64,000 bases of DNA from JAVBPE01 sp031549865 (lineage in GTDB: Bacteria; Bacillota_I; Bacilli_A; Acholeplasmatales; Anaeroplasmataceae), in the NCBI GenBank assembly GCA_031549865.1, contig JAVBPE010000008.1:1-64000 (forward strand), in the 5' to 3' direction. This document shows, in pieces, positions 51,864 through 59,574 of this stretch. Each line of letters starts with the position of its first letter. Within the stretch, counting starts at the first letter, position 1. The position numbers and the translations under genes were made by a program. The notes below the pieces were generated by a model. It was not told where the DNA came from. It did no database searches and worked only from the letters and a program-made list of their open reading frames with translations.

Positions 51864-53549
51864 ATGAAATTAATTAAATCTTTAAGTAATAATTGTAAAA
51901 ATTGTTATAAGTGCTTACGTCAATGTAGCGTAAAAGCAATAAGTTATACAAATGATAAAGCGAGAGTTATTGAAGATGCTTGTATTTTATGTGGGCATTG
52001 TGCTTTAATTTGCCCCCAAAATGCTCAAGTAATGATTAATGACTATGATACTTTAAAAGGATTATTAAACAGTGGTAAGAAGGTTATTGCTAGTGTTGCT
52101 CCTTCATTTATTGCTGATTTTGATGTTAATAGTTTTGAAAAATTTAGAAAAATGCTTATAAAAGCAGGTTTTTTTGATGCATTTGAAACTATAATTGGCG
52201 CAAGATTAGTTAATCAAGAATATGAGAAAATCATGGCAAATAGTGATGAATTATTATTATCATCGGCTTGCCCTGTTGCGATAAATTATATCCATAAATA
52301 CTATCCAAGTTTAAATAAATATTTAGCCAATGTATTAAGTCCAATGGTAGCTCATGCTAAGATTATAAAAAATGATTTTAAAGATTCTTTAGTGGTTTTT
52401 ATTGGCCCGTGCTTAGCAAAAAAGGATGAAGTAAAATGGGAGGATAAGATAGTAGATTTAGCTATTACTTTTGAGGAGTTAGATTTATTATTTAAGGATT
52501 TAAATATTTATGAAAAACATTTTGATGAAACAATTATAAATAATGAATCAGATAATATCAGATTATATCCTCAAAGCAATGGGGTTGTGAATTCATTAAA
52601 TAATAAAAACAAAGATTTTACTTATTTAAGCATTGATGGTTTAGAAAATTTAAAGCAATTTTTTGAAGAAATAGAAAAGAAAGAATTAAAAAATACTTTT
52701 ATAGAAATTTCAGCGTGCAAGGGGTCATGCCTTAATGGACCTTGTAGGATAAATAAAAATCAAGTACAAACTTCTAAAATTAAATTAAACAAATATGTAT
52801 CTAATAATACTTATATTGATAATAAGTTATATAGTATTGATTTACAAAGAACTTTTAATATTATGCCTTATAAGAAAATTATTCCTTCTGAATATGAACT
52901 TAGAGAAATATTAAAACAAATCGGTAAAACAACTTCCAAGGATGAATTGAATTGTGGAGCTTGCGGATTCAATACATGTCGAGAAAAAGCTTTAGCGGTA
53001 TATAATCAAAATGCTGAATTATCAATGTGCTTACCATATATGAAGCAAAGAGCGGAAACAGTTTCTTGGGAAATCATAAATAATAGTCCAAATGGTATTG
53101 TGGCTTTTGACAGCGATCTAGTTTTACAAAAATTAAACCCTAAAGCATATGCATATTTTGATATACCATATAATCTTAAAACGGAAGAGATAAACTGTAA
53201 AGAATATATTGATTTGTTTGACTATGAATTAATGATTGCTGGGGCCTGTGAGCCAACAATTAAAAAGAAAATATATATTGAAAGAACTAATAAAACTTTA
53301 GATGTCGCGATTGTATATGTTAAAGAATTAAACTTCATATTTGGATTTTATATGGATGTTACAGAAGAAGAAGAAAAAGAAAAATTCTTAACTGGAGTTA
53401 GGTATAACACTATTAATGTTGCGAACGAATTAATTGATAAACAAATGCGTTCAGTACAAGAAATTGCTTCACTTCTTGGTGAAACAGTTGCCGAAACAAA
53501 AATTGCTTTAACAAATTTGAAAAAGGCAATGGAAGATCAAGATGAGTAA
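51864..53549 (+). CDS. hydS: Sensory [FeFe]-hydrogenase (group C, HydS-like) with PAS domain
   Basis: 561 residues. Two N-terminal [4Fe-4S] motifs (CKNCYKCLRQC, CILCGHCALICPQ) precede the H-cluster domain. All four H-cluster cysteines can be placed: SSACP (Cys about 136), GPCLAKKDE (Cys about 183), and SACKGSC (Cys about 285 and 289). A C-terminal CGACGFNTCREKA...MC four-Cys cluster (about 365-390) precedes a PAS domain (about 395-500, WEIINNSPNGIVAFDSDL). This is the architecture of group C sensory hydrogenases, which are thought to report H2 or redox state to a partner enzyme. It overlaps the phosphatase gene by 8 nt. Confidence 0.88.
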   Translation: MKLIKSLSNNCKNCYKCLRQCSVKAISYTNDKARVIEDACILCGHCALICPQNAQVMINDYDTLKGLLNSGKKVIASVAPSFIADFDVNSFEKFRKMLIKAGFFDAFETIIGARLVNQEYEKIMANSDELLLSSACPVAINYIHKYYPSLNKYLANVLSPMVAHAKIIKNDFKDSLVVFIGPCLAKKDEVKWEDKIVDLAITFEELDLLFKDLNIYEKHFDETIINNESDNIRLYPQSNGVVNSLNNKNKDFTYLSIDGLENLKQFFEEIEKKELKNTFIEISACKGSCLNGPCRINKNQVQTSKIKLNKYVSNNTYIDNKLYSIDLQRTFNIMPYKKIIPSEYELREILKQIGKTTSKDELNCGACGFNTCREKALAVYNQNAELSMCLPYMKQRAETVSWEIINNSPNGIVAFDSDLVLQKLNPKAYAYFDIPYNLKTEEINCKEYIDLFDYELMIAGACEPTIKKKIYIERTNKTLDVAIVYVKELNFIFGFYMDVTEEEEKEKFLTGVRYNTINVANELIDKQMRSVQEIASLLGETVAETKIALTNLKKAMEDQDE

Positions 53550-54711
53550 AGAATTATTTTATGATTCATTATATACTTCTTTAAACCATAAAGGTGAAGA
53601 ACTATGTGGTGATAAAGTTGAAATTATTAAAACTCCAAACTCTATTACAATGGTATTAGCTGATGGACTTGGTAGCGGAGTAAAAGCAAATATACTCGCA
53701 ACACTTACCTCAAAAATAGTTTGTACAATGCTTTCAAATGGTGTTTCTATTGAAGAATGTATGAATACAATTATGAAAACTTTGCCAGTATGTAAAGTAA
53801 GACATGTTGCATATTCAACTTTTAGTATCGCTCAAATTATTGATAATCAATGTATTCTAATCCAATATGATAATCCAAGAACACTTGTTTTTAGAAATGG
53901 TGTGAACTATGATTATCCTTATATAGTGCGAAAAATCGACGGTAAAGAAATTATTGAAAGTCACTTTGAAATAAAACCAGAAGATTCAATTTTCTTATTT
54001 AGTGATGGTGTAATCCACGCCGGAGTTGGCAAGTTTTTCAATTTTGGTTGGACTCTTGATGAAGTAAAAAAACATATTGAAATATTTTATAAAGATAACT
54101 ATAATGCTAAAGCATTATCGTCACTTGTCGCAAAAGCATGTAATGATTTATATGATAGTGAACCAGGTGATGATACATCTGTTGGAGTTGTTAAAATAAA
54201 AGAAAAAGAAATTGTTTCTTTAATGATTGGACCTCCAGTTGATATGAGCTTAGATGATGAAATGTGTGAAAAATTTTTATCAACAAAAGGTTATCACATT
54301 ACATGTGGTGGATCAACTGCTCATGTTGTTAGTAGATATCTAAAAACTGATATTATTACAAATATAGAATATCATGATATAGATATTCCACCTACAGCAT
54401 ATATGGATGGAATTGATCTTGTTACAGAAGGAGTGCTTACGCTTCACAAAGTACATGCACTATTAAAAGAATTAAATGATGTTGGATGTATTGATTATGA
54501 CTATTCAAATAAACTTGATGGAGCATCATTAATAATTAAATTTCTTTTAGAAAAATCAACAACGATTAATTTTTTTATTGGAAGAGCACTTAATCCTGCT
54601 CACCAAAAATACGATTTTCCAATAAATTTTAATTCAAAGTTTCAAATGATTCAAGAAATAATGGATGAATTAAAAAAATTTGGAAGAGATGTTTTTGTTA
54701 ACTATTTCTAA
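53542..54711 (+). CDS. SpoIIE-type PP2C phosphatase
   Basis: 389 residues. The PPM/SpoIIE phosphatase domain is at about 30-220: LADGLGSGVKAN (metal loop), FLFSDGVIHAG, and GDDTSVGVVKI supply the conserved aspartates. The C-terminal 160 residues form a second domain (MIGPPVDMSLDDEMCEKFLSTKGYHITCGGSTAHVVSRY) known from proteins next to group C hydrogenases. ATG overlaps hydS by 8 nt. It would dephosphorylate a protein target in response to the hydrogenase signal; target unknown. Confidence 0.85.
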   Translation: MSKELFYDSLYTSLNHKGEELCGDKVEIIKTPNSITMVLADGLGSGVKANILATLTSKIVCTMLSNGVSIEECMNTIMKTLPVCKVRHVAYSTFSIAQIIDNQCILIQYDNPRTLVFRNGVNYDYPYIVRKIDGKEIIESHFEIKPEDSIFLFSDGVIHAGVGKFFNFGWTLDEVKKHIEIFYKDNYNAKALSSLVAKACNDLYDSEPGDDTSVGVVKIKEKEIVSLMIGPPVDMSLDDEMCEKFLSTKGYHITCGGSTAHVVSRYLKTDIITNIEYHDIDIPPTAYMDGIDLVTEGVLTLHKVHALLKELNDVGCIDYDYSNKLDGASLIIKFLLEKSTTINFFIGRALNPAHQKYDFPINFNSKFQMIQEIMDELKKFGRDVFVNYF

Positions 54712-54753
54712 TAAAAGAATATAACATATTAAAATAATAGAAAAGGTGATATT

Positions 54754-55656
54754 ATGATCGATACTAGATTAAATACTCTTCTTACCTTAGTAGAGTTAAA
54801 AAGTTATACGAAAACTGCGGATGCGTTATTTATTACCCAACCAGCAGTAACTCATCATATAAAATCTATTGAAAAAGAGAATAACATTAAATTATTTTCT
54901 AATCCAAAAACATTTAAATTATCATTAAGTGGACAAATAATTCATGATTATGCATTAAAGAGTAAAGAACAATATAATCAATTAAAATTGGCTTTAGAAA
55001 TTAATGTTGCACCTAAAAGAGTTCTAAACTTTGCAGTAACTAGTCAAATTGCTTCAAGCTTCATTAAACCGGTTATCACAAATTGGGCAAGCATTCACTC
55101 TAAGGATCAGATTATAATGAGCGTTGATAATTTTAATAATATAGTTGATAAAATATCAGATGGAGCAATTGATTTTGCGATTATTGATCAGAATTTTGAT
55201 AAGCATAAATATGAGCATTATCAATTATTTAAATCAAGTATAATCTTAGTTGTTAGTCCAAAACACCATTTATCTCATAAACAAAAAATGCGTGTTGATG
55301 CTTTAAAGGAAGAAAATCTAATTATAGATGTTAATAGTAGTGGTTTAAGAAAAGTCGTAGAAGCTGGACTAATGAATAAAAATATTTTATTATCATCTTT
55401 TAATAATATTATGGAAATATCTGATCCACAAATAGTAAAAACTATGTTAATTAATGGCTTAGGTATTGGATTTGTATATATGTCAGCTGTAATTGATGAA
55501 ATAAATGAGGGGACTTTAAAACAAATTGAATTATTTGATTTAGATCTAAAACAAGAATTTTATTTAGTTGGAAGTAAAGATAGTTTAACTAAATCACGTT
55601 TCCATGATATAGCTGAAGAAATGATTGAATTAAATAGGGAGTATATGATAAAATAA
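54754..55656 (+). CDS. LysR-family transcriptional regulator
   Basis: 300 residues. N-terminal HTH (LNTLLTLVELKSYTKTADALFITQPAVTHHIKSIE) and a LysR effector domain with the NFAVTSQIASSFIKP and IDFAIIDQ strands. It follows the hydrogenase/phosphatase operon after 42 nt with RBS GGTGAT, no terminator between, so co-transcription and control of that operon is possible but unproven. The 55658 gene starts 1 nt after its stop. Confidence 0.88.
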   Translation: MIDTRLNTLLTLVELKSYTKTADALFITQPAVTHHIKSIEKENNIKLFSNPKTFKLSLSGQIIHDYALKSKEQYNQLKLALEINVAPKRVLNFAVTSQIASSFIKPVITNWASIHSKDQIIMSVDNFNNIVDKISDGAIDFAIIDQNFDKHKYEHYQLFKSSIILVVSPKHHLSHKQKMRVDALKEENLIIDVNSSGLRKVVEAGLMNKNILLSSFNNIMEISDPQIVKTMLINGLGIGFVYMSAVIDEINEGTLKQIELFDLDLKQEFYLVGSKDSLTKSRFHDIAEEMIELNREYMIK

Positions 55657-55657
55657 T

Positions 55658-56347
55658 ATGCTAGATATTTTATATGAAGATAATCATTTAATAGTTTGTT
55701 ACAAACCAAAAGGATTATTAAGTCAACCTGATATATCTGATGAAATAGATATCACCAAGTTATTAAAAGATTATATTAAAGAAAAATATAATAAGCCAGG
55801 AAATGTCTATCTTGGTAATGTCCATAGGTTAGACAGAAATACTGAAGGCGTAATGGTATTTACTAAAACATCCAAAGCTGCCGCTCGATTATCAGAGGAT
55901 ATAAAGAATCATACTTTTAAAAAAGAATATCTTGCAGTAGTTGAAGGTAGTGTTCAAAATAAGAAAGATACATTAATAGATTATCTAAAAAAAGATGAAA
56001 AACTATTAAAATCAATTATTACAAATAATAAATCAGATCAAGAAGCAATTCTAAATTATGAAGTTATAGATTATACTAAAGTTGATAATAGAGAAACAAC
56101 CTTAGTAAAAATAGAATTAAAAACTGGAAGATTTCATCAAATAAGAGTTCAAATGTCCAATATAGGACATCCTTTATATAATGATAATAAATATGGTGCC
56201 AAAGGTAGTCAGTTACATGAATTACCACTTCAAGCTTATAAGTTAACATTTTATCACCCTGTTACTAAAGAAGTAATGTCTTTTTCTAAAGTTAATTATG
56301 ATTATGTATTTAAGTATTATAAAGATATAATAAATAAAAAAATATAA
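55658..56347 (+). CDS. RluA/RluD-family pseudouridine synthase (no S4 domain)
   Basis: 229 residues. Catalytic motif VHRLDRNTEGVMVFTKT with the essential Asp, and TGRFHQIRVQMSNIGHPLYNDNKYG. The N-terminal S4 RNA-binding domain of RluD is absent, as in the short RluA-like enzymes. It converts uridine to pseudouridine in rRNA or tRNA; the target base is not identifiable. Starts one base after the LysR stop. Confidence 0.92.
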   Translation: MLDILYEDNHLIVCYKPKGLLSQPDISDEIDITKLLKDYIKEKYNKPGNVYLGNVHRLDRNTEGVMVFTKTSKAAARLSEDIKNHTFKKEYLAVVEGSVQNKKDTLIDYLKKDEKLLKSIITNNKSDQEAILNYEVIDYTKVDNRETTLVKIELKTGRFHQIRVQMSNIGHPLYNDNKYGAKGSQLHELPLQAYKLTFYHPVTKEVMSFSKVNYDYVFKYYKDIINKKI

Positions 56348-56490
56348 CCTTAAAGGCTGATTATGGTGATACATATGAAGTAAGAAGTAAAGTATATCTA
56401 GTGTTGAATCAATAGGACAATGCGTTGGAAGATATTAATAATTAAATTGATTTAGAAAAAATAATGGAAATGCTTGTAATAGCAAATTAA
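56347..56490 (+). pseudogene. Possible decayed gene fragment
   Basis: One reading frame runs from ACC 56347 to TAA 56490 as DYGDTYEVRSKVYLVLNQ-stop-DNALEDINN-stop-IDLEKIMEMLVIAN, with only two internal stops and protein-like composition. No RBS or start was found. It could be a remnant of a deleted gene or chance; no family recognised. Confidence 0.3.
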
Positions 56491-56520
56491 AAGGATAGCA
56501 ATTAAATTGCCATCCTTTTT
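56489..56520. terminator. Bidirectional terminator
   Basis: AAAAGGATAGCAAT / ATTGCCATCCTTTT arms with one mismatch and TAA loop; serves the pseudouridine synthase operon and the convergent DUF1836 gene. Confidence 0.85.
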
Positions 56521-56528
56521 TGTATTCT

Positions 56529-57197
56529 TTACTTTTTTCCTAAAACTAATTTTTCTAATTCTTCAACAGATAAGTCATCTTTAGCTTTTTTCTTTTTTTC
56601 TTCTTTTACTAAATCATCTTTCTTTTTTTCATCTTCTTTAGAATTTTCATTAAATTCAATATATTTAGAAGTATAAAATAAGATTCTTTTTGCAATAGTA
56701 ATAAATGAATTAGCAGTTAAAGCTAAATCAAGTGATAAATTCATTAATGATTCAACGTCATTTGGTTTAATGTCTTTTAAGATATCTTCAGTAAATTTAA
56801 CAGCTTCATTAGTTTTCTTTGCATGAAGGTCGTTAAATGACTTAAATATATCGCTATGAGTATTATTTAAATAACGTCTTTCAATTAATTCTTTGACTTC
56901 AGCAATTGATAAAACTTGTTTTAAAACACAAACTTCTTCAATTAATGATAAATGCTCGCGATTATATCTTTTTTGAATAGGTGCAGGAATTACATTACCC
57001 TTAACATAATTATTAATCATAGAAGAAGTAATTTGTTTATCAAGTGAAGATGTCGCAAAAATATTTAATTGTCTTTCTAGATATGTTACAACTTGATCCA
57101 TGTATAAGTCAATATCAGGAAAATTTTCATATTCCTGAAATTTAAATTGATCTAATTCTTTTAACCAAAGCGCTATTGTCTTATTAACGTTTTCCAT
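56529..57197 (-). CDS. DUF1836 protein, HTH-like
   Basis: 222 residues. The first half matches the DUF1836 pattern: YMDQVVTYLERQLNIF, SSMINNYVKGNVIPAPIQKRYNREHL, where the NNYVK...KRY segment looks like a MerR/HTH DNA-binding helix pair. The C-terminal tail (about 180-222) is highly charged and lysine-rich. It is divergent from the SGNH-like gene and may regulate the shared 143-nt intergenic region. RBS GGGGTC before ATG on the minus strand. DNA binding is inferred. Confidence 0.8.
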   Translation of the reverse strand: MENVNKTIALWLKELDQFKFQEYENFPDIDLYMDQVVTYLERQLNIFATSSLDKQITSSMINNYVKGNVIPAPIQKRYNREHLSLIEEVCVLKQVLSIAEVKELIERRYLNNTHSDIFKSFNDLHAKKTNEAVKFTEDILKDIKPNDVESLMNLSLDLALTANSFITIAKRILFYTSKYIEFNENSKEDEKKKDDLVKEEKKKKAKDDLSVEELEKLVLGKK

Positions 57198-57226
57198 TAT
57201 TTAGACCCCCAGTAATTTTTATTGAA

Positions 57227-57255
57227 ATTATAACATATTTTATTAAAAATTACAA
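57227..57255 (-). promoter_or_regulatory. DUF1836 gene promoter
   Basis: Minus strand TTGTAA (57250-57255), 17-nt spacer, TATAAT (57227-57232) with TGT extension. Confidence 0.65.
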
Positions 57256-57273
57256 TTGTTTTTTTAATGATAG

Positions 57274-57317
57274 TTGACAAAGTTGTTGAAAAGTGATAAA
57301 CTAGTTTTATAAACTAG
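57274..57317 (+). promoter_or_regulatory. Promoter and operator of the SGNH-like gene
   Basis: TTGACA (57274-57279), 17-nt spacer, TAAACT (57297-57302), overlapped by a perfect inverted repeat CTAGTTT-TAT-AAACTAG (57301-57317) at the predicted transcription start. The repeat is a candidate repressor site. Confidence 0.55.
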
Positions 57318-57340
57318 ATGAAAGGATTGTTGGTGATAAT

Positions 57341-57970
57341 ATGAAGAAGAAAATATTAGTCTGGGGTGGAAAGCTACTTCAAGGATTTATATACGATAAT
57401 AAAACAGAAGAAATAAGTCAAAATGCCCATGATTGCTTGTCTAAAGTTACAAAAAAATATGAAATAATTAATTATTCAATGAAGGATATAACGGCACTTA
57501 AAGTATTGGGCTATTTAGAAAAATCGATTGAAATAGAAGAGGATATTACCTGTTCTTTACTTCAATTAGGAGATAATGAATTCTTTAGTTTATTAGAATT
57601 TTCCAAGATTAATAATTCAACTTTATTGTTAGTAATTGATAAGTTTATAAAAGAATATGAAGAGATATTAACTGTCTTAGAGTCTAAGAATATTATTCCA
57701 ATAATAATGACATTATCAGTTTATAATTTTAAACAATTAGCTTTGACCTCTAATTTAAGTATTGAAAATATTGAAAGAATATATAACTTATTTAATAAGA
57801 GTATCATAAAATTATCTAGTAAAAATGATCGTATACTGATTAATAATTATAAGATATTAAAGAAATGTGATATTAATGAAATTATTGCCAATGATGGAAT
57901 TTCTTTAAATGAAACAGCTCATAATATTTTAGGTGAAGCATTAAAAAGAGAACTAAATCATTCTAATTAA
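57341..57970 (+). CDS. SGNH-hydrolase-like protein, probably inactive
   Basis: 209 residues. Order of blocks suggests an SGNH/GDSL fold: a first-strand LVWGGKLLQGF (the place of the GDS nucleophile), LQLGDNEF (resembling GxND), and a last block NDGISLNETAHNILGEAL (resembling DGxHLNxxGH). The nucleophile Ser and the terminal His are not in the usual places, so catalytic activity is doubtful. RBS GGTGAT before ATG. Divergent from the DUF1836 gene. Function unknown. Confidence 0.55.
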   Translation: MKKKILVWGGKLLQGFIYDNKTEEISQNAHDCLSKVTKKYEIINYSMKDITALKVLGYLEKSIEIEEDITCSLLQLGDNEFFSLLEFSKINNSTLLLVIDKFIKEYEEILTVLESKNIIPIIMTLSVYNFKQLALTSNLSIENIERIYNLFNKSIIKLSSKNDRILINNYKILKKCDINEIIANDGISLNETAHNILGEALKRELNHSN

Positions 57971-57975
57971 ATAAT

Positions 57976-58017
57976 AAAAACACCATCAGGTTCATATAAT
58001 GAATTGGGTGGTGTTTT
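57976..58017 (+). terminator. Long hairpin that ends the SGNH-like gene and contains the next RBS
   Basis: AAAACACC (57977-57984) pairs with GGTGTTTT (58009-58016) and the interior continues with wobble pairs. The 3' arm includes GGGTGGTG, the Shine-Dalgarno of the gene at 58021. It may be a terminator, an SD-blocking structure, or both. Confidence 0.6.
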
Positions 58018-58020
58018 ATT

Positions 58021-58326
58021 ATGAACAAAAATGAGCCAATATTATTTATCGATTCAGTTAGTATTAATAAAGAAGGCAGAGAAAATCAAGAGACATATGA
58101 TTCAAGAAATCCTTGTGCAAAGAAAAATGTAAAACATCGAATAATTGATTTATCTGCAATGCTTATTTATCAAATAAAGGTTTATTGTGAAATAAAAACG
58201 CGAAATCGATCTTATATGGGGTATGTAAAAGAAGTAACAAATCAATCTATTATTTTAGAGCAAAATAAAGAAGTAGAAGAAATTAAAATATTTGACATCG
58301 AATCTATAAATATTTTAAAAATCTAA
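58021..58326 (+). CDS. Small protein with LSm-like C terminus
   Basis: 101 residues. The last 50 residues (YCEIKTRNRSYMGYVKEVTNQSIILEQ-IEEIKIFDIESINIL) have the strand spacing of Sm-like folds. The N terminus is charged with one Cys. It is convergent with the cotY gene and the two stop codons overlap (58323-58326), an unusually tight arrangement. Placement beside a spore coat gene suggests a spore role, but this is only context. Confidence 0.6.
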   Translation: MNKNEPILFIDSVSINKEGRENQETYDSRNPCAKKNVKHRIIDLSAMLIYQIKVYCEIKTRNRSYMGYVKEVTNQSIILEQNKEVEEIKIFDIESINILKI

Positions 58327-58751
58327 CTACACATTTCAACCGTGATTGGTTGGAAACACTCAATTGCAATTACAGAACATAAATCTAAAATACATGTTTG
58401 ATTTGTTGCGCTTAAACAATTATTTTCTTTATCGTTTGTTAGGCAGCGTAAAGTTACATATCTATTATCGGCTAATGATTCAAGTCTAAAAAATGTTGTA
58501 GTTGCACCACTTGTATCTAAAAAACAAGAGAATGGTTGACAACAATTTAAGAATAGTGCTACAGGAATTGTATTATTGCAATAGTTTAATAAACAAGCAT
58601 TACATCCAATACATGTGGTAGTTGCACTTACATTCTCAACTTCTTTTTGTAATGCTAAAATTCTTTTAACTGTATCAATGATTTTATTAGAGCCTTCATT
58701 AGAGCATGATGCAGAGGCATTTCTTTGGCATCTTACGTTATCTTCGACCAT
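58323..58751 (-). CDS. CotY/CotZ-family spore coat protein
   Basis: 142 residues, rich in cysteine (about 12). The CotY/CotZ/ExsY signature CIGCNACLLNYCNNTIPVALFLNCCQPFSCF and the later FFRLESLADNRYVTLRCL match the family, which forms the disulfide-linked spore crust or exosporium base layer. In-frame GTG 58760 is in the RBS; ATG 58751 follows AGGAGGTGA at good distance. A sigma-K-like promoter lies just upstream. Confidence 0.88.
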   Translation of the reverse strand: MVEDNVRCQRNASASCSNEGSNKIIDTVKRILALQKEVENVSATTTCIGCNACLLNYCNNTIPVALFLNCCQPFSCFLDTSGATTTFFRLESLADNRYVTLRCLTNDKENNCLSATNQTCILDLCSVIAIECFQPITVEMCS

Positions 58752-58770
58752 AAAAGTCACCTCCTACAGT

Positions 58771-58798
58771 TAATGTATGACGTGACTTTTTATTTTGT
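58771..58798 (-). promoter_or_regulatory. Candidate sigma-K/E promoter of the coat gene
   Basis: On the minus strand CATACATTA (58771-58779) matches the -10 of sigma-K and sigma-E; AC at 58797-58798 fits a sigma-K -35 with a 17-nt gap. No sigma-A hexamers are seen. The predicted start falls at the RBS, giving an unusually short leader. Confidence 0.5.
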
Positions 58799-58861
58799 CA
58801 CTATATCTAAGTTAAAAAAAAGATAATTTATGTTATATTTTATATAAAAATTATCTAATTC

Positions 58862-58890
58862 TTGATTAAAGGCTCGAAAACAAGTATAAT
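58862..58890 (+). promoter_or_regulatory. Promoter of the EIIB-like/HPr/PopT-PepV operon
   Basis: TTGATT (58862-58867), 17-nt spacer, TATAAT (58885-58890). Confidence 0.75.
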
Positions 58891-58906
58891 AGTTATAGGT
58901 GATTTT

Positions 58907-59293
58907 ATGAATGGATTAAGCGATTTTAATGGTAGTTTGAATTTATGGTTTTTTGTTGTTTTGGGTATTGTAATACTTTTCTTTATTATTTCAATGTTGA
59001 TTTTTTTATTTTACATAATTAATCGTCAAAAAGGTAGAACAAATAAAATAATTATTGATAATGATTACATTGAAAGCATTATTAATTCCTTGGGTGGAAT
59101 ACCAAATATAAAAAAAGTTGAAATAGAAAATACAAGACTAAAATTTGAATTAAATGATGTTGAAAATGCTGATTTGGACATGCTTAATGAAATAGCTTCT
59201 AATGGAGTATTTGTATCAGCAAATAAAATTAAAGTTTTATTTAAATATGAGTCTTTTAAAATTAAAGAAGCGATTGAAAACAAAATAAAGTAG
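58907..59293 (+). CDS. Membrane-anchored PTS EIIB-like protein lacking the phospho-cysteine
   Basis: 128 residues: a transmembrane helix (about 10-35), then an EIIB (glucose/sucrose class)-like domain with ESIINSLGGIPNIKKVEIENTRLKFELND and VENADLDMLNE. In active EIIB the segment is xDACATRLR; here it reads EIENTRLK, so the phospho-accepting Cys is absent and no phosphotransfer by this domain is expected. The in-frame start at 58862 is in the promoter; ATG 58907 follows ATAGGTG. Followed by an HPr gene 8 nt downstream. A regulatory or structural partner role is inferred. Confidence 0.7.
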   Translation: MNGLSDFNGSLNLWFFVVLGIVILFFIISMLIFLFYIINRQKGRTNKIIIDNDYIESIINSLGGIPNIKKVEIENTRLKFELNDVENADLDMLNEIASNGVFVSANKIKVLFKYESFKIKEAIENKIK

Positions 59294-59301
59294 GTGTTAT
59301 A

Positions 59302-59574
59302 TTGATACAAAAAAAATATGAAATAATTTCTGAAAAGGGGCTGCATGCAAAAGTTGCAGTAGAATTAGTGGAAGAAGCCGCAAAATATGTTTGTACAGTT
59401 AGACTAATGACACATGGAAGAATGGTCGATTTGCAATCAATAATGGGGATTATGAGTTTAGGAATTTATAAAGGTGAAAGTATTTCTATTCGTTGTCATG
59501 GCGCGGATGAAGAAATTGCTATGGAAAGAATTCATAAACTAATTATTGAAAAAATGATTGGTAAAGAAATATGA
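59302..59574 (+). CDS. HPr-family phosphocarrier protein
   Basis: 90 residues. The active-site His lies in EKGLHAKVAVELV (the usual GLHARPA) and the regulatory Ser in VDLQSIMGIMSLGI (the usual NLKSIMGVMSL). The Arg and Pro after the His are Lys and Val, so phosphotransfer could be altered; Crh-like or accessory HPr is possible. Translation starts at TTG 59302 after TAGGTG. The stop TGA overlaps the next ATG. Confidence 0.8.
   Translation: MIQKKYEIISEKGLHAKVAVELVEEAAKYVCTVRLMTHGRMVDLQSIMGIMSLGIYKGESISIRCHGADEEIAMERIHKLIIEKMIGKEI

Noticed and set aside
57341..57970. Active SGNH/GDSL esterase
   Set aside because: Nucleophile Ser and catalytic His are not found in the expected blocks.
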